The translations under genes were made by a program, and so were the position numbers. From the NCBI GenBank assembly GCA_022575985.1, contig JAKSXM010000231.1:6946501-7010500 (forward strand): 64,000 nucleotides of DNA. The letters run 5' to 3'. Every line of letters starts with the position of its first letter. Position 1 is the first letter of the stretch. The notes under the pieces were generated by a model, which saw only the letters and a list, made by a program, of their open reading frames with translations, was not told the origin of the DNA and did not search any database. The DNA is from Anagrus nilaparvatae. Taxonomy: Eukaryota; Arthropoda; Insecta; Hymenoptera; Mymaridae. This document shows positions 21,699 through 33,310 of this stretch, piece after piece.

Positions 21699-22714
21699 TA
21701 CTGTGCAGAATCACGTTCAAAATAATAAGTTATAAAATTTTTTTTAAATTCATGTAAAATTTTGGAATTTAAATTTTGCCATTATTTATTAGTCCTGCCG
21801 CCAGCCATGTTATTTAATGCCATAAAAGCTCCATGGAAAAAAAGGGAGGGATTTATGTTTTTTGACTCGCTAAACACGAATCCAAGGTCTATTTTGCAAA
21901 ACTCGTGGTCAATTATTTGTTATTAACAATTTATTGCAAAATTATTTGGCCAAAAATCTAAATGTTAAATATTCTGTAGCTAAAATAATTCAAAATTTTG
22001 ATAAATCCCTGATTTTATTATACATATTTTGACTCACTGAACCAAAATTTCTAATTTATAAGGTCGTATGATTAATTGTTTAAACAATAGTTAATTGTTA
22101 ATAAATTGTTTAAACAAAAATTTTTCGAAAATTACGTGTGACACCTTTATTTATGTACTTTTTGACCCTCTGATCACGATTTTCAGGTTTCTTTTTGCAA
22201 AAATCAACCCCATTATTTGTTTAAACAACTTAAACTTTAAAATCATATAATAAATAAAATTAACTCTTGGATTAGTAGTATGGGAGATAATTTATTTAAC
22301 GTAATATTACATTTTTTTTGTGTAAAATTAAATTTTATTATAGTAAAAAATGGCACTTAATGCTTTAACTTAAATAGCAATGTATTCCTATGACCTTGCA
22401 AATTGAAAATTAAGATTCATCAAATACAAATTATAAAAAATTGTCGATCGCATTTCAAAATCACGAAAACTGTAAGCTTCAGAATTAATGTCTTTATCAA
22501 ATTTTACCAAATTGGCCCCATTCGGGGAGAAAAATGTAATCTAGCGTAAACAGATGGGAAAACTCTGTTTACTCCCTATATTAGAATTTTACCCTAAAAT
22601 GGGCAATTCGAAATTTCAATTTTCATGCAAGTTGAATTTTCTAGTCACTAATTTTTTTCTGAAAATATAAAAAATAAGAAAATAAAAAAAACTATAATAT
22701 TTTTATATCTATTA

Positions 22715-24110
22715 TTTTCGAGCTCAGCCCAGTACAGGTTAGTGATGGACGAGACCACGAGACTGGTCTCGATCTCGTCTCGGTCTCGTCTCGTTTTCGA
22801 GACGAGACCGAGTCGAGACCAAGCAACAATTTTTCGAGACGAGGCGAGATTATCGCACCGAGACTCTCGGTCTCGTCTCGGTCTCGAAATTTTTTTTGAA
22901 AAATAATTTATATGACAAATTTAAATTTAAGTACAAAGAAGTCTTACGTAAGCTTTTATTGCATACCTAATAAATGTATATTCATGGTAGGATCAAACTT
23001 TGACAAAAAAAATGAAATAAAAAAATTTATTCTTATTTTTTTTGTACATTCAGTACTAATACGAATGGAAGATAATTAATAACTATTATTATTATGTATA
23101 ATAAAAAAAATGGAATTATTAATTTTTGCTATAAAGTTCGCAGCTACCCTAATAAAAATTTTTTATTTTTAAACAGTTCAACTTAAATCATAAATTCATT
23201 TAACGAATTAAAATTAAAAAATTCTTCATAATAAATAAAAAAAATATTTGATTATTTAGAATAATAAAGTTATAAAAGAGGTAATAAATAACTTTATCAA
23301 AATAATATTGAACAGGTATAAATAAATTCGCTATTATAATAGATAGGAAAATGAATATAATTATATAATTTTATATTTAATTTTTAAAATTGACATAATT
23401 TCATGTTTTGTAAAAATATAGCAATTTAATTTTAAGTCCTTTGCGAGGGGGGTGTTAATTTCCTTTACTACATGCTAAATATAAAAAAAATTATCCCAAA
23501 AATGTTATCATGGTTATTAAATTTGTCTAATATTCATGAAAATTATTTGTCTTGATTAATTATTGATATTGTGAAATATTTGATTTGGTATATTTTGATG
23601 CATATTAATTAAATACTTATGAAGAATTATGTAAAATTATATTTCTTCGTTGGCGCCGTTTCAGCATTAAACTTGGATGAATTAGCACTAACAGGGCATT
23701 AGAGAAAGATAAAAATTTAAATAATTGTTATAAACAAATTATTTTTTTTATTATTAAATTGTCACTGGAAATGAAAAATGATCTACAATCAGAAAATAAT
23801 AAGGTTAACCAGTTTAAATGCCTAAAATATCGCAATATACATTTTTAAATGCACATAAAGATAACTTGAGTTTTTTTCGAGACTGTCTCGAAAATCGAGA
23901 CGAGACCGAGGCGAGACCGAGACGAGACCGAGTCGAGACCTCAATTTTTGAAAATTTTCGAGACCGAGACGAGACTGACCCAAAATCTCGTCTCGTCTCG
24001 GTCTCGTCCATCACTAGTACAGGTCAATTTATAGAAAACAATAGATATATATTTAAAAAAATCATGGGCGATACAAACAACAACAATATAAATAATGTAA
24101 TATTTTTTAT
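22715..24110. repeat. Penelope-flank-like repeat, filled by a hAT element
   Basis: AGCCCAGTACAGGT at 22726-22739 and CAATTTATAGAAAACAATAG, ATCATGGGCGATACAAACAA at 24025-24085 together match, on the opposite strand, the continuous sequence at about 35955-36020 next to the Penelope-like element. The hAT insertion 22740-24016 separates the two halves here. Confidence 0.65.
22740..24016. mobile_element. Non-autonomous hAT element with CGAGAC-repeat termini
   Basis: The ends are TAGTGATGGACGAGAC and its inverted form GTCTCGTCCATCACTA, flanked on both sides by the 8-base target duplication GTACAGGT (22732-22739 and 24017-24024). An 8-base duplication and TAGNG-type ends are typical of hAT transposons. 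Each terminus runs into 100 bases or more of GAGACGAGACCGAG repeats. The AT-rich centre of about 1 kb shows no transposase. Confidence 0.85.
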
Positions 24111-24129
24111 TTTTTATGTAATACCTCAT

Positions 24130-25260
24130 TTAATTATATGAAAGAATTAATATCTGAAAATATGGTTTTTACTCGATATCTCAAATCGGATACTTAATTT
24201 TTTGAAAATTTTTGTCTCAAAATATTTTACATAAAAAAATTAAAAAAATAACTATATAGCCAAGATACATAGAGTAGACCTTCTCTCCAGTGGTTAGGAA
24301 ATTTCTACACAAAAAAACGAATACTTTGTAAATTAATCTTGAAAAAAAATTATTGATTACCTTAGCTTTAGTTCCAAAATAGGGTTGTTTTTACTGATTT
24401 GAAGAGTTTTACCCTAATTTCCATCCTCTTAATTGGACCCCATATTAGGCGGCCCAAAAAACCTACACTGAGGAAAAAATTCTTTTGATTTTAAAAATGA
24501 TCCTTTTGCGGCCAAAACATCGTTTTCTTTGTATAAAAAAGAAAGTTATGAATATATAATGTATTATTTTGATTATACTCATTTTATAGTATCCAAATAT
24601 TATCATTTCTTTATCAAGAAAATACTTATTATTTATTTATTTATTTATTGTAATATTTTAACATCATTGATGATAAAATTAATATACATATATATTAATA
24701 TACATTAATTTACATAGTATAAATTACAATAATATTCTAATATTAGTTACAAATTAAAACTATTCTGTATTTGCCTTAATTAACTTGAATTGATTTTTTG
24801 AAGCAACAAGAGCTATATTTGTCTCAAATAAAAAATCCATCTGCAGCAAAATTTTTAACTTAAAATTGTAAATTTTTTGCTACAAAAGGATATTTTTTCT
24901 CAGTGTATAGTAATTATGACCTTTTCATTTCTATGAAGTTAGTCCTCAATTTCAGACCCCTTCCCTGCATGATGACTGGATTGCTTCAGTGCTCGGGCCT
25001 ATATATGAAGTACCAAGTTTTTCTCGTAAGGTGGCGCTGGCTCAGGACCATAGAAGTCATATACTTGACCATCTATATACTACTTCTTAGAAGTATAGCA
25101 GAATAGCCAGAAAGCTGAAAACTAGAATGAAGAGCATGTGCTAGTGTTTACAAACATAAAAAACCACGTATATTTACTGTAAACTAACGTTCAATCAAAT
25201 AATTAAGTTATCAGCAAGACCACAATACAATTTCTTATAAATTTAATATAAATTCAAAAT
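24130..25260. other. Gene-free stretch with an ATTT microsatellite
   Basis: TTATTTATTTATTTATTTATT at about 24630-24650 resembles the reverse of a LINE tail. A GC-richer patch at 24940-25120 gives short open frames with no family I recognise. Nothing is supported as a gene. Confidence 0.4.
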
Positions 25261-25553
25261 TAGTTATTTAAAAATTAAAGTTGACTGTGTGTATATATTG
25301 AAATATTAAGTATTTTTAATATAAGTATAGAAGACAATACGTTTGTGTACAACAGTGTTCTGAATATTTTTGGACGAAATTATGATATAAAATGATTGAT
25401 ACGTATTTTAATTTATAGATTGTTATTTACGGATTACGAATTTTGTTTCAGGATTGATCCGATATTTTTTAAATATAAAAAAAAATTTATCAATCATATT
25501 CGCGAGAATATTTTTTGTAAATATAATAATTTTGTAGAGCATAGTGACTAAGA

Positions 25554-26823
25554 ATGAGTGATTTAGATTATAAAGATGTTCTTTTGGCTGCCAAAAAATT
25601 TTGTAAAAAAGGTACAAAAATTCAAATGAGTGATTGGTATATGAAAGACAAAGTTGTAACTGCTAATGAATTTTATTGCAATTTTCTTTGCATAATTCAT
25701 GATTTTAGTGAAAAAAATTATTTAATTACAAGCTTGAGCATAAGCAGTCCATGTTTTAAAATGGAAGGGAATGACAGTATCTCTTGGTATCTTTTAATAT
25801 ATCCTAATGGAGCTAGAGATGAAAGTAAAGATTACGTGTCTATTTATTTATGTCCGAAATTCTCAAAACCAATAAAAACAATTCAAGCTAAATTTTCAAT
25901 TACATTATTTGATAAAGAAAATGTATTACAAAAGTCAGTAACTGGTAATAAAAAATTTAAAAGAGATATAAGTATGTACGGTTGCGATAAATTTATAAAG
26001 AAAGAGGATCTTAAAAAATATTTACAAAATGATAAGCTTATTCTACTTTGTTGCATTAAAGCTTGTTTAGTGGAAGATTTTAACTCAAAAACAATGAAAT
26101 TATCAGATATAGATAATAATTTGGATACAGAATTTGCATTATCATCAAAGGCTGTGCTAGAAAATGTAAGCAACACGTGGAAAAATTTATATAAAGATAC
26201 TTTATTTGCTGATTGTACTTTACTCATTGGTAAAAAAGAAATCAAAGTTCACAAAAATGTACTAGCTGCTGCAAGTCCTGTATTTTTAGAAATTTTAAAA
26301 AAAGAAAAGGCATCAGCGAATTCCATAGAAATAATGGATACGAGTTTTGTAGTCATCCGAGAATTGTTACGGTTTATATACATCAACAAAGTAGACAATT
26401 TGCTTGAAATAGCCCATGAGTTAATTGTGGCTGCCGAAAAATATGCCATCAGCGATTTAAAGAAACTCTGCGAGGAGGCGTTGTGCGATGAATTAAGTAT
26501 CGATAATATTGGGAAAATTCTTACAGCGGCTGATGCTTCCAATTCTGAAATATTATTGAATAAATCTCTTATATTTGTAATTAAAAATAAAAATGCATTT
26601 AGAAACCATCCAGACATTGAAAAAATTGTTAATTCTAGTAAAAGATTAAGCGATAGACTACTATGGTCATTAAGAAGTAAGTTTTATAAAATATTGTTTA
26701 TTTAGTGTAGACTCTTATTTTGGTCCTTTTTTCAAATACATCAAATTTTTAGAATTACTTATTAAAAAAAAATTTAATTTTTTTTCAGACAAGAACGAGG
26801 ATGAGGCTAAAAACGACAAATAA
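25554..26823 (+). CDS. MATH-BTB protein 3 (speckle-type POZ / TDPOZ-like)
   Basis: A more diverged member of the family. It starts at ATG 25554 (MSDLDYKDVLLAAKKFC). The MATH domain covers about residues 20-175 (FYCNFLCIIHDFSEKN, ISWYLLIYPNGARDE, YLCPKFSKP), the BTB domain begins near residue 215 (ADCTLLIGKKEIKVHKN, LAAASPVFLEILKKEK), and a BACK-like tail follows (SIDNIGKILTAADASN). Exon 1 ends at 26676 (AGAA|GTAAGT) and the acceptor at 26787-26788 opens a last exon encoding NKNEDEAKNDK and TAA, giving 385 residues. The terminal intron sits at the same place as in the other two genes, but phase and tail differ. AATAAA is at 26837. By family it is a candidate Cullin-3 adaptor. Intact frame; unsure of expression. 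Confidence 0.85.
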
Positions 26824-26849
26824 TAAGATAATAAGGAATAAAAAGATTT

Positions 26850-28494
26850 TGGACTTAAAAAAATATCTGAATTTTATATTTGAGTGCTTTCTTAATTAAA
26901 TAATGAACATTGTATATTTTTAAATAACTGACTTTTTTTCGAAAACATATTATATATGAAACTTTCTTTATTTTTATTTGAAAAAAAAAATTATTTACCG
27001 AATTAAAATTTTAACTAATTACATATCTAAGTATAAGAGTATCTATATTTTTTTGATTAAAACAATAAATAAAATTATTTTAATTCAATTAAAATTTTTT
27101 ATTTAAAATTTGCACGCCTTGAACATTTCCTCTTCCGGTTTCAAACGAACTAACTGTTTTTAAACTGCTTGTTCAATCAAAACGTGTTAGGGTAAATCTT
27201 CTTACTTCTTTTGCTTTTTAGCACGCTAAGATTTGAATTTAATTTCTTTTTTGTAAAAATTTGTTTTTTTTTTGCAAAGAGAGACCTTAAAGCAACTATA
27301 ATAACATACATTTGTATTAATAATGACAAATAAAATCATTTATTTACAATTACTCAAACAAATAACCTAATTTTCTGCTATACTGACATTAATTACGTTA
27401 AAACTTATAATAAAAATTAATTTTAATGATTTATTTGATTAATTATATTAACTTAAAATTGAAAAATAAAAAAATTTTTTTAAATTATTTTAAATTTTAG
27501 CGCTAAAAAGCATAAGAAGTAGAAAGATAAAAAGCCTATCTAAATTCACCCTTATAAAGTTCGTACAGCTCTGGGGTACTTTTAAACCATATCGTAATGT
27601 AAACAAAATTTAAATATCTATGACCAAAAAGACTTACTTTCGGCCCTAGGGAGACGGCTTTTTGCCCATTATATGCAAAACTGTGTTTTAAATCACAGGA
27701 CAAAATATGGGGTTCGACTTTTGCATGCTGTCTGCAACTGCAAGCAAAATCAAAACCAATATTTTGCCCCTTGTTTAAAAAATAGCTATTGAAACTACAC
27801 TGACAAAAAATTCCGGTTGCGGTAACCGGAATTCCAGCTTCAAAAAATGGATTTTTCTACGTTAATATAAAACAATTCTATACAAAAAAATATATGTTAA
27901 GAAGAATAATTGAAACTTCTTATACTTTTTAAAAGTTTTATAAATTTATATTGTTTATTACGCATTATTTATTTAAACCAATAAAATAAAATAAATATAA
28001 AATATAAATAAAAAATACGAATAAAACTTTTTAAAAATTCACAGGTGAAAATGTTTACGTATCCCAATACATATCTAAATACTGTCTAAATACGTATCCA
28101 TATTTTATTTAAAAAAAAAAAATCAAAGCAAATGTAGTCAATTCAAATAATAATGCAAAATAAAGAGTATAAAAAAAGACTAGGATTTTCAATTGTTTCA
28201 GGACTTAAATTTTTTTTTCATTTTATTATATTTTTCTTTTTTTTTTAAGTTGCAAAAGTTTTTTTAAAAAGTAAACTTTAAAATTTTGTATCTTAATTTT
28301 AAAGTTTTTTAAAAATATTTTAAAATAATTATTATTCTCATTATTATAACAAATTTTGAATATTAAAGAATCGGGCCAAATAAGGTGTACAATTAAATTA
28401 ATGAAAAAACAACCGTTTTTATTTAAAAAAAAAAATGTAATACAATTTTATGTCATGATGTGATTCAAAATTATTATTGTTAATTTTTTCTAAA
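26850..28494. other. Gene-free stretch with MITE remnants
   Basis: A weak foldback pairs about 27187-27230 (TTCTTTTGCTTTTTAGC) with 27498-27548 (GCTAAAAAGCATAAGAAG). About 27640-27790 resembles the core of the 9.5-9.95 kb MITE. At 27793-27835, ACACTGACAAAAAATTCCGG followed by TTGCGGTAACCGGAATT matches the ends of the 29.05-29.74 kb element. No gene is seen. Confidence 0.45.
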
Positions 28495-28496
28495 TA

Positions 28497-28908
28497 CAGT
28501 GGAACCTCCCATAACCGGACCTCCCGTAACCGGACCCTCCCATATCCGGATCGGTGTTCAGGATATTTTTTTTTTTTTTAATTTTAAATTTATGAAAATT
28601 TGTACATTTTAAAATAGTTTATTTCAATTTGAAACTTTAAGATGACAACACCAAGGAGAATATAAATAAATATGGATAAATAAATTATGTTTTTTATATT
28701 TTTTATTGTAAAAAAAAGATTAAAATATTTACAGTTTGCTTAGATAAATAAAGAGACAAATTTTAAAGAAAAAAAATATCTTCTTGTTAAAATAAATCTT
28801 TTTATCCTAATCATTTATTAAAAAATTGAAGTTGCTCCCGTATCCGGATAATTCTAATATCCGGACTACTAGTGATTTTAATTGATCCGGTTATGGGAGG
28901 TTCCACTG
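28497..28908. mobile_element. Tigger/pogo-like (Tc1/mariner) MITE
   Basis: CAGTGGAACCTCCCATAACC at the left is matched inverted at the right (GGTTATGGGAGGTTCCACTG), flanked by TA on both sides (28495-28496, 28909-28910). CAGTNGAACCTC-type ends and TA target sites are those of Tigger/pogo elements. The 412-base element has no transposase. Confidence 0.8.
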
Positions 28909-29053
28909 TATAATAAAATGCTGTTATACTAATAAATTGAGTGGCCTTCAAAAAAGCACATTCATGCGACACCTTAGTTTTGATCATATTGGTTGATTTT
29001 TTCCAAATTCCTTCAAACCTGCGGGTTACAGAAAATATTTATTCAAGGTTCCA

Positions 29054-29736
29054 CACTGAAAAAAAAGCCGCTTGCCGCAATCGGAAATATTCTGCTTGCG
29101 GCATGCGGAAAATTCGATAATGGCAAACGGAATTATGCTGGTGGCAAGCGAAATTTTTTTTTCTACTCAAACGATTGCAAATGACTTTTTGTAAAATTAA
29201 AGAAACAATTTTTTCTATTTTTTTAAAAAAAATTTCTGATGGTTCATTATATATACCGATACACAAATATCCCAAAAAAGTTGTAATACATTTTTTTTTT
29301 TTAATTTCTTTACGTTTTAATAAATTTGAAATCGTTTTACGAAATAAAAAAAATCCGCTAGCTGCAAATGAAATTTTCAAAATTGCCGAAATATTTCCTA
29401 TTGGGACAAGCAGATTTTTTTTTTCTAAAGACAATATTTGTACTCATAAATTTGCAATACTTGCAGCAAGCGAAATTCCACTTGTAGCTAGAGGAAACTT
29501 TTATCTCGTCAAACGATTGCATATGACTTGAAAAGTAAAGAAAATTAACAATAAAATATTTTTCCCGCTTAGTTAGGATAGGCGTATATCAGTATGATGA
29601 GATATGAGAAATTTTTTTAAAAAAGAAAAGAAAAAATGTTTTTTTTTTTAAAATTTTCTTTACGTTTCAAGTCATTTGCAATTGTTTGCGAAGAAAAATA
29701 AATTCCGCTAACCAGAAGTGGAATTTTTTTTCAGTG
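29054..29736. mobile_element. Foldback with CACTGAAAAAAAA ends
   Basis: CACTGAAAAAAAAGCCGCTT at the left faces TTTTTTTTCAGTG at the right. Several modules of the type CTTGC(G/A)GCAAGCGGAAATT and CAAACGATTGCAAATGACTT recur in both orientations, so the element is an array of short inverted modules. Open frames inside are by-products of this structure. Confidence 0.65.
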
Positions 29737-30121
29737 TAGTAATTTCACTGATATTTCCTACTTAGCCAATTTCTTTTCCTATACGTTTCCTTTTTACCCT
29801 TTGTGTGCTCTATTATTGATTTAAGTTACTTGTATTTAAGATACAAAATCGTCATAGAGGACACACGGAGCTAGGGTTCAATTTTGAAATAAGAAATTTA
29901 AATAAGTTCATTTCTCATTAATATTTTCCAACGTTAGCATATTACACCAGTCAAATCACGGGAGAGGGTGGTATTGTTTGTGGCTGCCACCAGATTTGGT
30001 CTACTATAGGATTTTTAGGTCGGCGAACATGAAAATCGGGGTCTTTTCCATGCGAAATCGGAGCTTGACCCTTAAATTAGCCAAAACTACCCCTTTTTCT
30101 AGAATAGCCTTGCTATGAATT

Positions 30122-31116
30122 AAATCCTACCTACAAGGCAGACAACTCCAGGTGGCCTCTAAAACATCTTGCTCAGACTTGCTTACTACCAACCTTGGGG
30201 TCCCTCAAGGATCTGTCCTGGGCCCGTTGCTATTTTGCCTGTATATAAGCGACCTCAAATCTCGTCTACCTAACGGAGTCTTCTATCTGCTCTATGCAGA
30301 CGATCTTCAAGTCTATGTACAGGTTCCCTCTGAAAAAGTATCATCTGGAATTGAAACATTGTCTCAGGTAGCTGAAAAGGTCTCAAGATAGGCTGAAAAT
30401 ATTATGTTCCGCCTCAATCAAAAAAAAACCACAGCTATTTTCTTTGGCACATCTACCTATGTTAACCGCCTTAATCCGCTCAACTTAGAAATAGAGGTAG
30501 GCAACAGCATAAAAATCCCTTTTGTGAAAGAGGTTAAAAGTTTGGGCGTCATAATTGACAGTAAACTCTCATGGGACTCACAAATAACAGCTTAATAGGA
30601 TTCTCTACACATTACGTTTTATTCGATATTGCACGACAGAGACCTTAAGGACTAGACTAGTGAAGGCTCTAATTGCACCGCAATATTATTGCAATACATT
30701 ATATATTGACGCAAAAACTATGCTAAAAGCTCGACTGCAAAGACTGAGTAGTGCATCACTTAGATACATCTACGGAGTGAGTAGGGATACACATATATCA
30801 CCATACAGGAAAAAACTAAACTGGTTGTGCACTGACTCATGTAGACTTTACTTTACAGGCATTATAATTTACAAGATACTACGTTTACGTGAACCTTCCT
30901 ATCTAATTGACTTTTTTGTGAGACATGTGCCCAGATAAAATGCCAGAGGCCAACGTCGCACAAAAGAACTTGACCTTCCTGGTTCAAAAAATTGTGGATC
31001 TCACTCTTTTCAACTGCAAGGTACTAAATTCTGGATTTCCCTACCCTCCGAGATCCGATTTAAATCTTCCTTAAATAGTTTTAAAACTGCTCTGTATAAT
31101 CATTTACTTACGCTAG
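30122..31116 (+). pseudogene. CR1/Jockey-like LINE reverse transcriptase, degraded
   Basis: Reading starts inside the RT domain (SYLQGRQLQV), passes GVPQGSVLGPLLFCLYIS and the catalytic YADDLQVY (about residues 40-60 of the fragment), and continues to the C-terminal region (LQRLSSASLRYIYGV, FWISLPSEIR). A TAG at 30389, a TAA at 30593 with a frame change, and a TAA at 30936 break it. The element is 5'-truncated. An AATAAA near 31400 and AT-rich 3' sequence to there may be its tail. No function remains. Confidence 0.8.
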
Positions 31117-31394
31117 ATCCTTAATTATAAGTAGCTAAGTTACTGTGCTTTCTAGTCTGATAGATTACTATAATACATTAATTCTTAAAATGACTGTAAC
31201 AAACTTTATCAACACCAAATTTTAATTTACAATTACTATTATATACATACATATACATTTAATATTACATTTATTTAATTTTTTTAATATTTTTTAAATT
31301 ATTTACAACTACTATTTTAAACATTTATAACATTATATTACATACTTTGTAAAGACTGTTAGGATCTATAAATGTATATTTACTATTTTGTTCA

Positions 31395-31680
31395 CACAAA
31401 TAAAGTTCATGGCCATGAAAAATAGCAAGGTCGAGATGGTCCAATCTCGATCTCGCTGAATAGCGACACTTCCTCCCTGGGTATCGCCTCTACTGGGTTT
31501 TCCCGGATGGGCTGCTCAGGGAAGAGAGCACCGACGTTTTGTTCGGTCGACACCGCGTCCATCATATTGTCAGACCCCCGGTTCAACTTGCCCATTACGA
31601 CTTTGTAACCTAGACCCCAGGGGGTCTTTGTTTACATCCTCGCGTAATGAACGCAGGCATCGAGCCTTGATTATTATTAT
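31395..31680 (-). pseudogene. Possible LINE 5' end / ORF1 start fragment
   Basis: A GC-rich patch encodes, on the - strand, a 62-residue open frame from 31595 (MGKLNRGSDNMMDAVSTEQN ...). It is bounded at 31675-31720 by an (ATT)n microsatellite. Its base composition is like that of the R1-type LINE at 49-51.7 kb rather than its neighbours, so I suspect a LINE fragment. I do not recognise the protein. The stretch 31720-32000 is featureless. Confidence 0.3.
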
Positions 31681-32494
31681 ATTACTGTTGTTGTTATTAT
31701 TATTATTATTATTATTATAGAATTTATTATGTGGGAGGAAAAATATAGTTATTACTCTTGGTTTTACATAGTCAATTAATTAATTTAAGGGGACCCTATC
31801 ACGGCGTGAAGAGTTTTTAGAGAGCCTTTTCAGGGGCTTGTTAAAAAAACTTTGAAAATTTTATTAATTTTATAACTGAATACCTTTTTAAATTAAGTTT
31901 TTGCAAATTTTGTATTTTTTTTTGAATTACTAATCGTTTAATTAAAATTTAAAAAAAATTATGCCCCCCTTTCTTATATCACCTTCTTTAGATACGAGAA
32001 AGCGTACACGGTGACCTGGAAGCGTTTTATTATTCGATCAAAATGCCAAAAAAAACCGTATGGTGGGGTATTTTCTACACTAAAAAATGTCTACGAATTT
32101 CCTATCTGGACCTTCTATCTAGCTACTTTAAGCGTTTGCTGTCAATATTTTCATATTTTCAATATTGTCTTGATTTTTATAATGGATATCCTTAAAATTA
32201 TGACCCTGAAAAACGACAAAATTCGATTTTTCTCATATAAGACGTAATCGAATTTCTGGGTAAAAAATATACAAGATCCTCTTGTAAATAATATTCAGAA
32301 AAACATATTTTGAAAACTAATAACCTCTTATAATGGATTTCCTTATAATTGGGACCCTGAAACGCGACAAAAATCGATTTTTCTCATATTAGAGGCGGTC
32401 AAAAGCGAAAATAAATTATTTCATCGGATTCCTGGAGAAAAAATACATAAGTCCCTTTAGTAAGTAATATTTAGAAAAATTTATTTAATTTTAA

Positions 32495-33114
32495 GGCTTT
32501 AACGATGATTAACCGAACAAATGAAATCAATCTTTGATTTATTTAACTCAAAACTGATAGATGTACGAATTAATCGTCTCTTTTTTTATTGAACCTAACA
32601 TGTAGTATTTAGTTAACGATTTTTTCAAATCATTATATCAAATTTAAATTTTTTTTTTTTTTTTTTTTTTTAATTTTAATTTTCAAGAAATTAAATTTTT
32701 AAATTATAGAAAGATGTTAGATTGAACTGCTGATCTTAAAAAAAGCAGAAAAAATTTTTTATTTGAGATAAAAAAACGGGCACTGGGAGGGATTTGAACC
32801 CACGATCTCCAGTTCTGTACACTGGTGTTTTAACCAACTATACTACCAGGGGGACCGGAGATTCTCAGCCTCCAGGAACGCTTTGTTATCTCAAATACAG
32901 CTGTTACGTATCCAAGCTGAATTTATAATTATTTTTTTAAGAATTTAAAATATTAAATTTTTTAATTAAATTTTAATTAAATTTTTAATTTTTAATTTTT
33001 AATTTTTAATTAAATTTTTTATCTCAAATAAAATATTTTTTCCGGTTTTTTTTAAGACCAGCAGTTCAATCTAACATCTTTCTATAAATTAAAAATTTAA
33101 TTTCTTGAAAATTA

Positions 33115-33155
<41 letters not shown>

Positions 33156-33310
33156 TTTGATATAATGATTTGAAAAAATCGTTAACTAAATACTACATGT
33201 TAGGTTTAATAAAAAAAGAGATGATTAATTCGTACACCTATCAGTGTTGAGTTAAAGAAATCAAAGATTGATTTCATTTGTTCGGTTAATCATCGTTAAA
33301 GCCTTAAAAT
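32495..33310. mobile_element. Nested foldback carrying a tRNA-like sequence
   Basis: GGCTTTAACGATGATTAACC at about 32496 is found inverted at about 33285-33305. A second pair (GAAAGATGTTAGATTGAACT, TTATTTGAGATAAAAA) lies further in, with poly(T)/poly(A) runs between. The centre holds 32780-32856. Confidence 0.75.
32780..32856 (-). tRNA. tRNA-like sequence, probably a decayed tRNA or tRNA-derived repeat head
   Basis: On the - strand it has an A-box TAGTATAGTTGG, an anticodon stem CCAGT/ACTGG with a 7-base loop GTACAGA (T33 present; the triplet in anticodon position is ACA), and a B-box GGTTCAAATCC. The T stem has one mismatch, and only four of seven acceptor pairs (CTGG/CCAG) form. It therefore looks like a decayed tRNA gene or the polymerase III promoter of a SINE, now at the middle of a foldback. 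Confidence 0.5.

Noticed and set aside
23814..24141. Open frames on both strands with repeated Arg/Asp/Glu/Thr residues
   Set aside because: They arise from the CGAGAC repeats at the hAT terminus, are open on both strands, and end in the AT-rich flank.
24903..25106. 67-residue + strand open frame in a GC-richer patch
   Set aside because: No domain, splice context or paralogue is visible, and its length is within chance expectation.
29039..29531. Overlapping open frames of 118-131 residues on both strands
   Set aside because: They run through a foldback of inverted modules, show no conserved motif, and each is cut by the palindrome structure.
32780..32856. Functional tRNA gene
   Set aside because: Only about four of seven acceptor pairs form, the T stem has a mismatch, and the sequence sits inside nested transposon hairpins.
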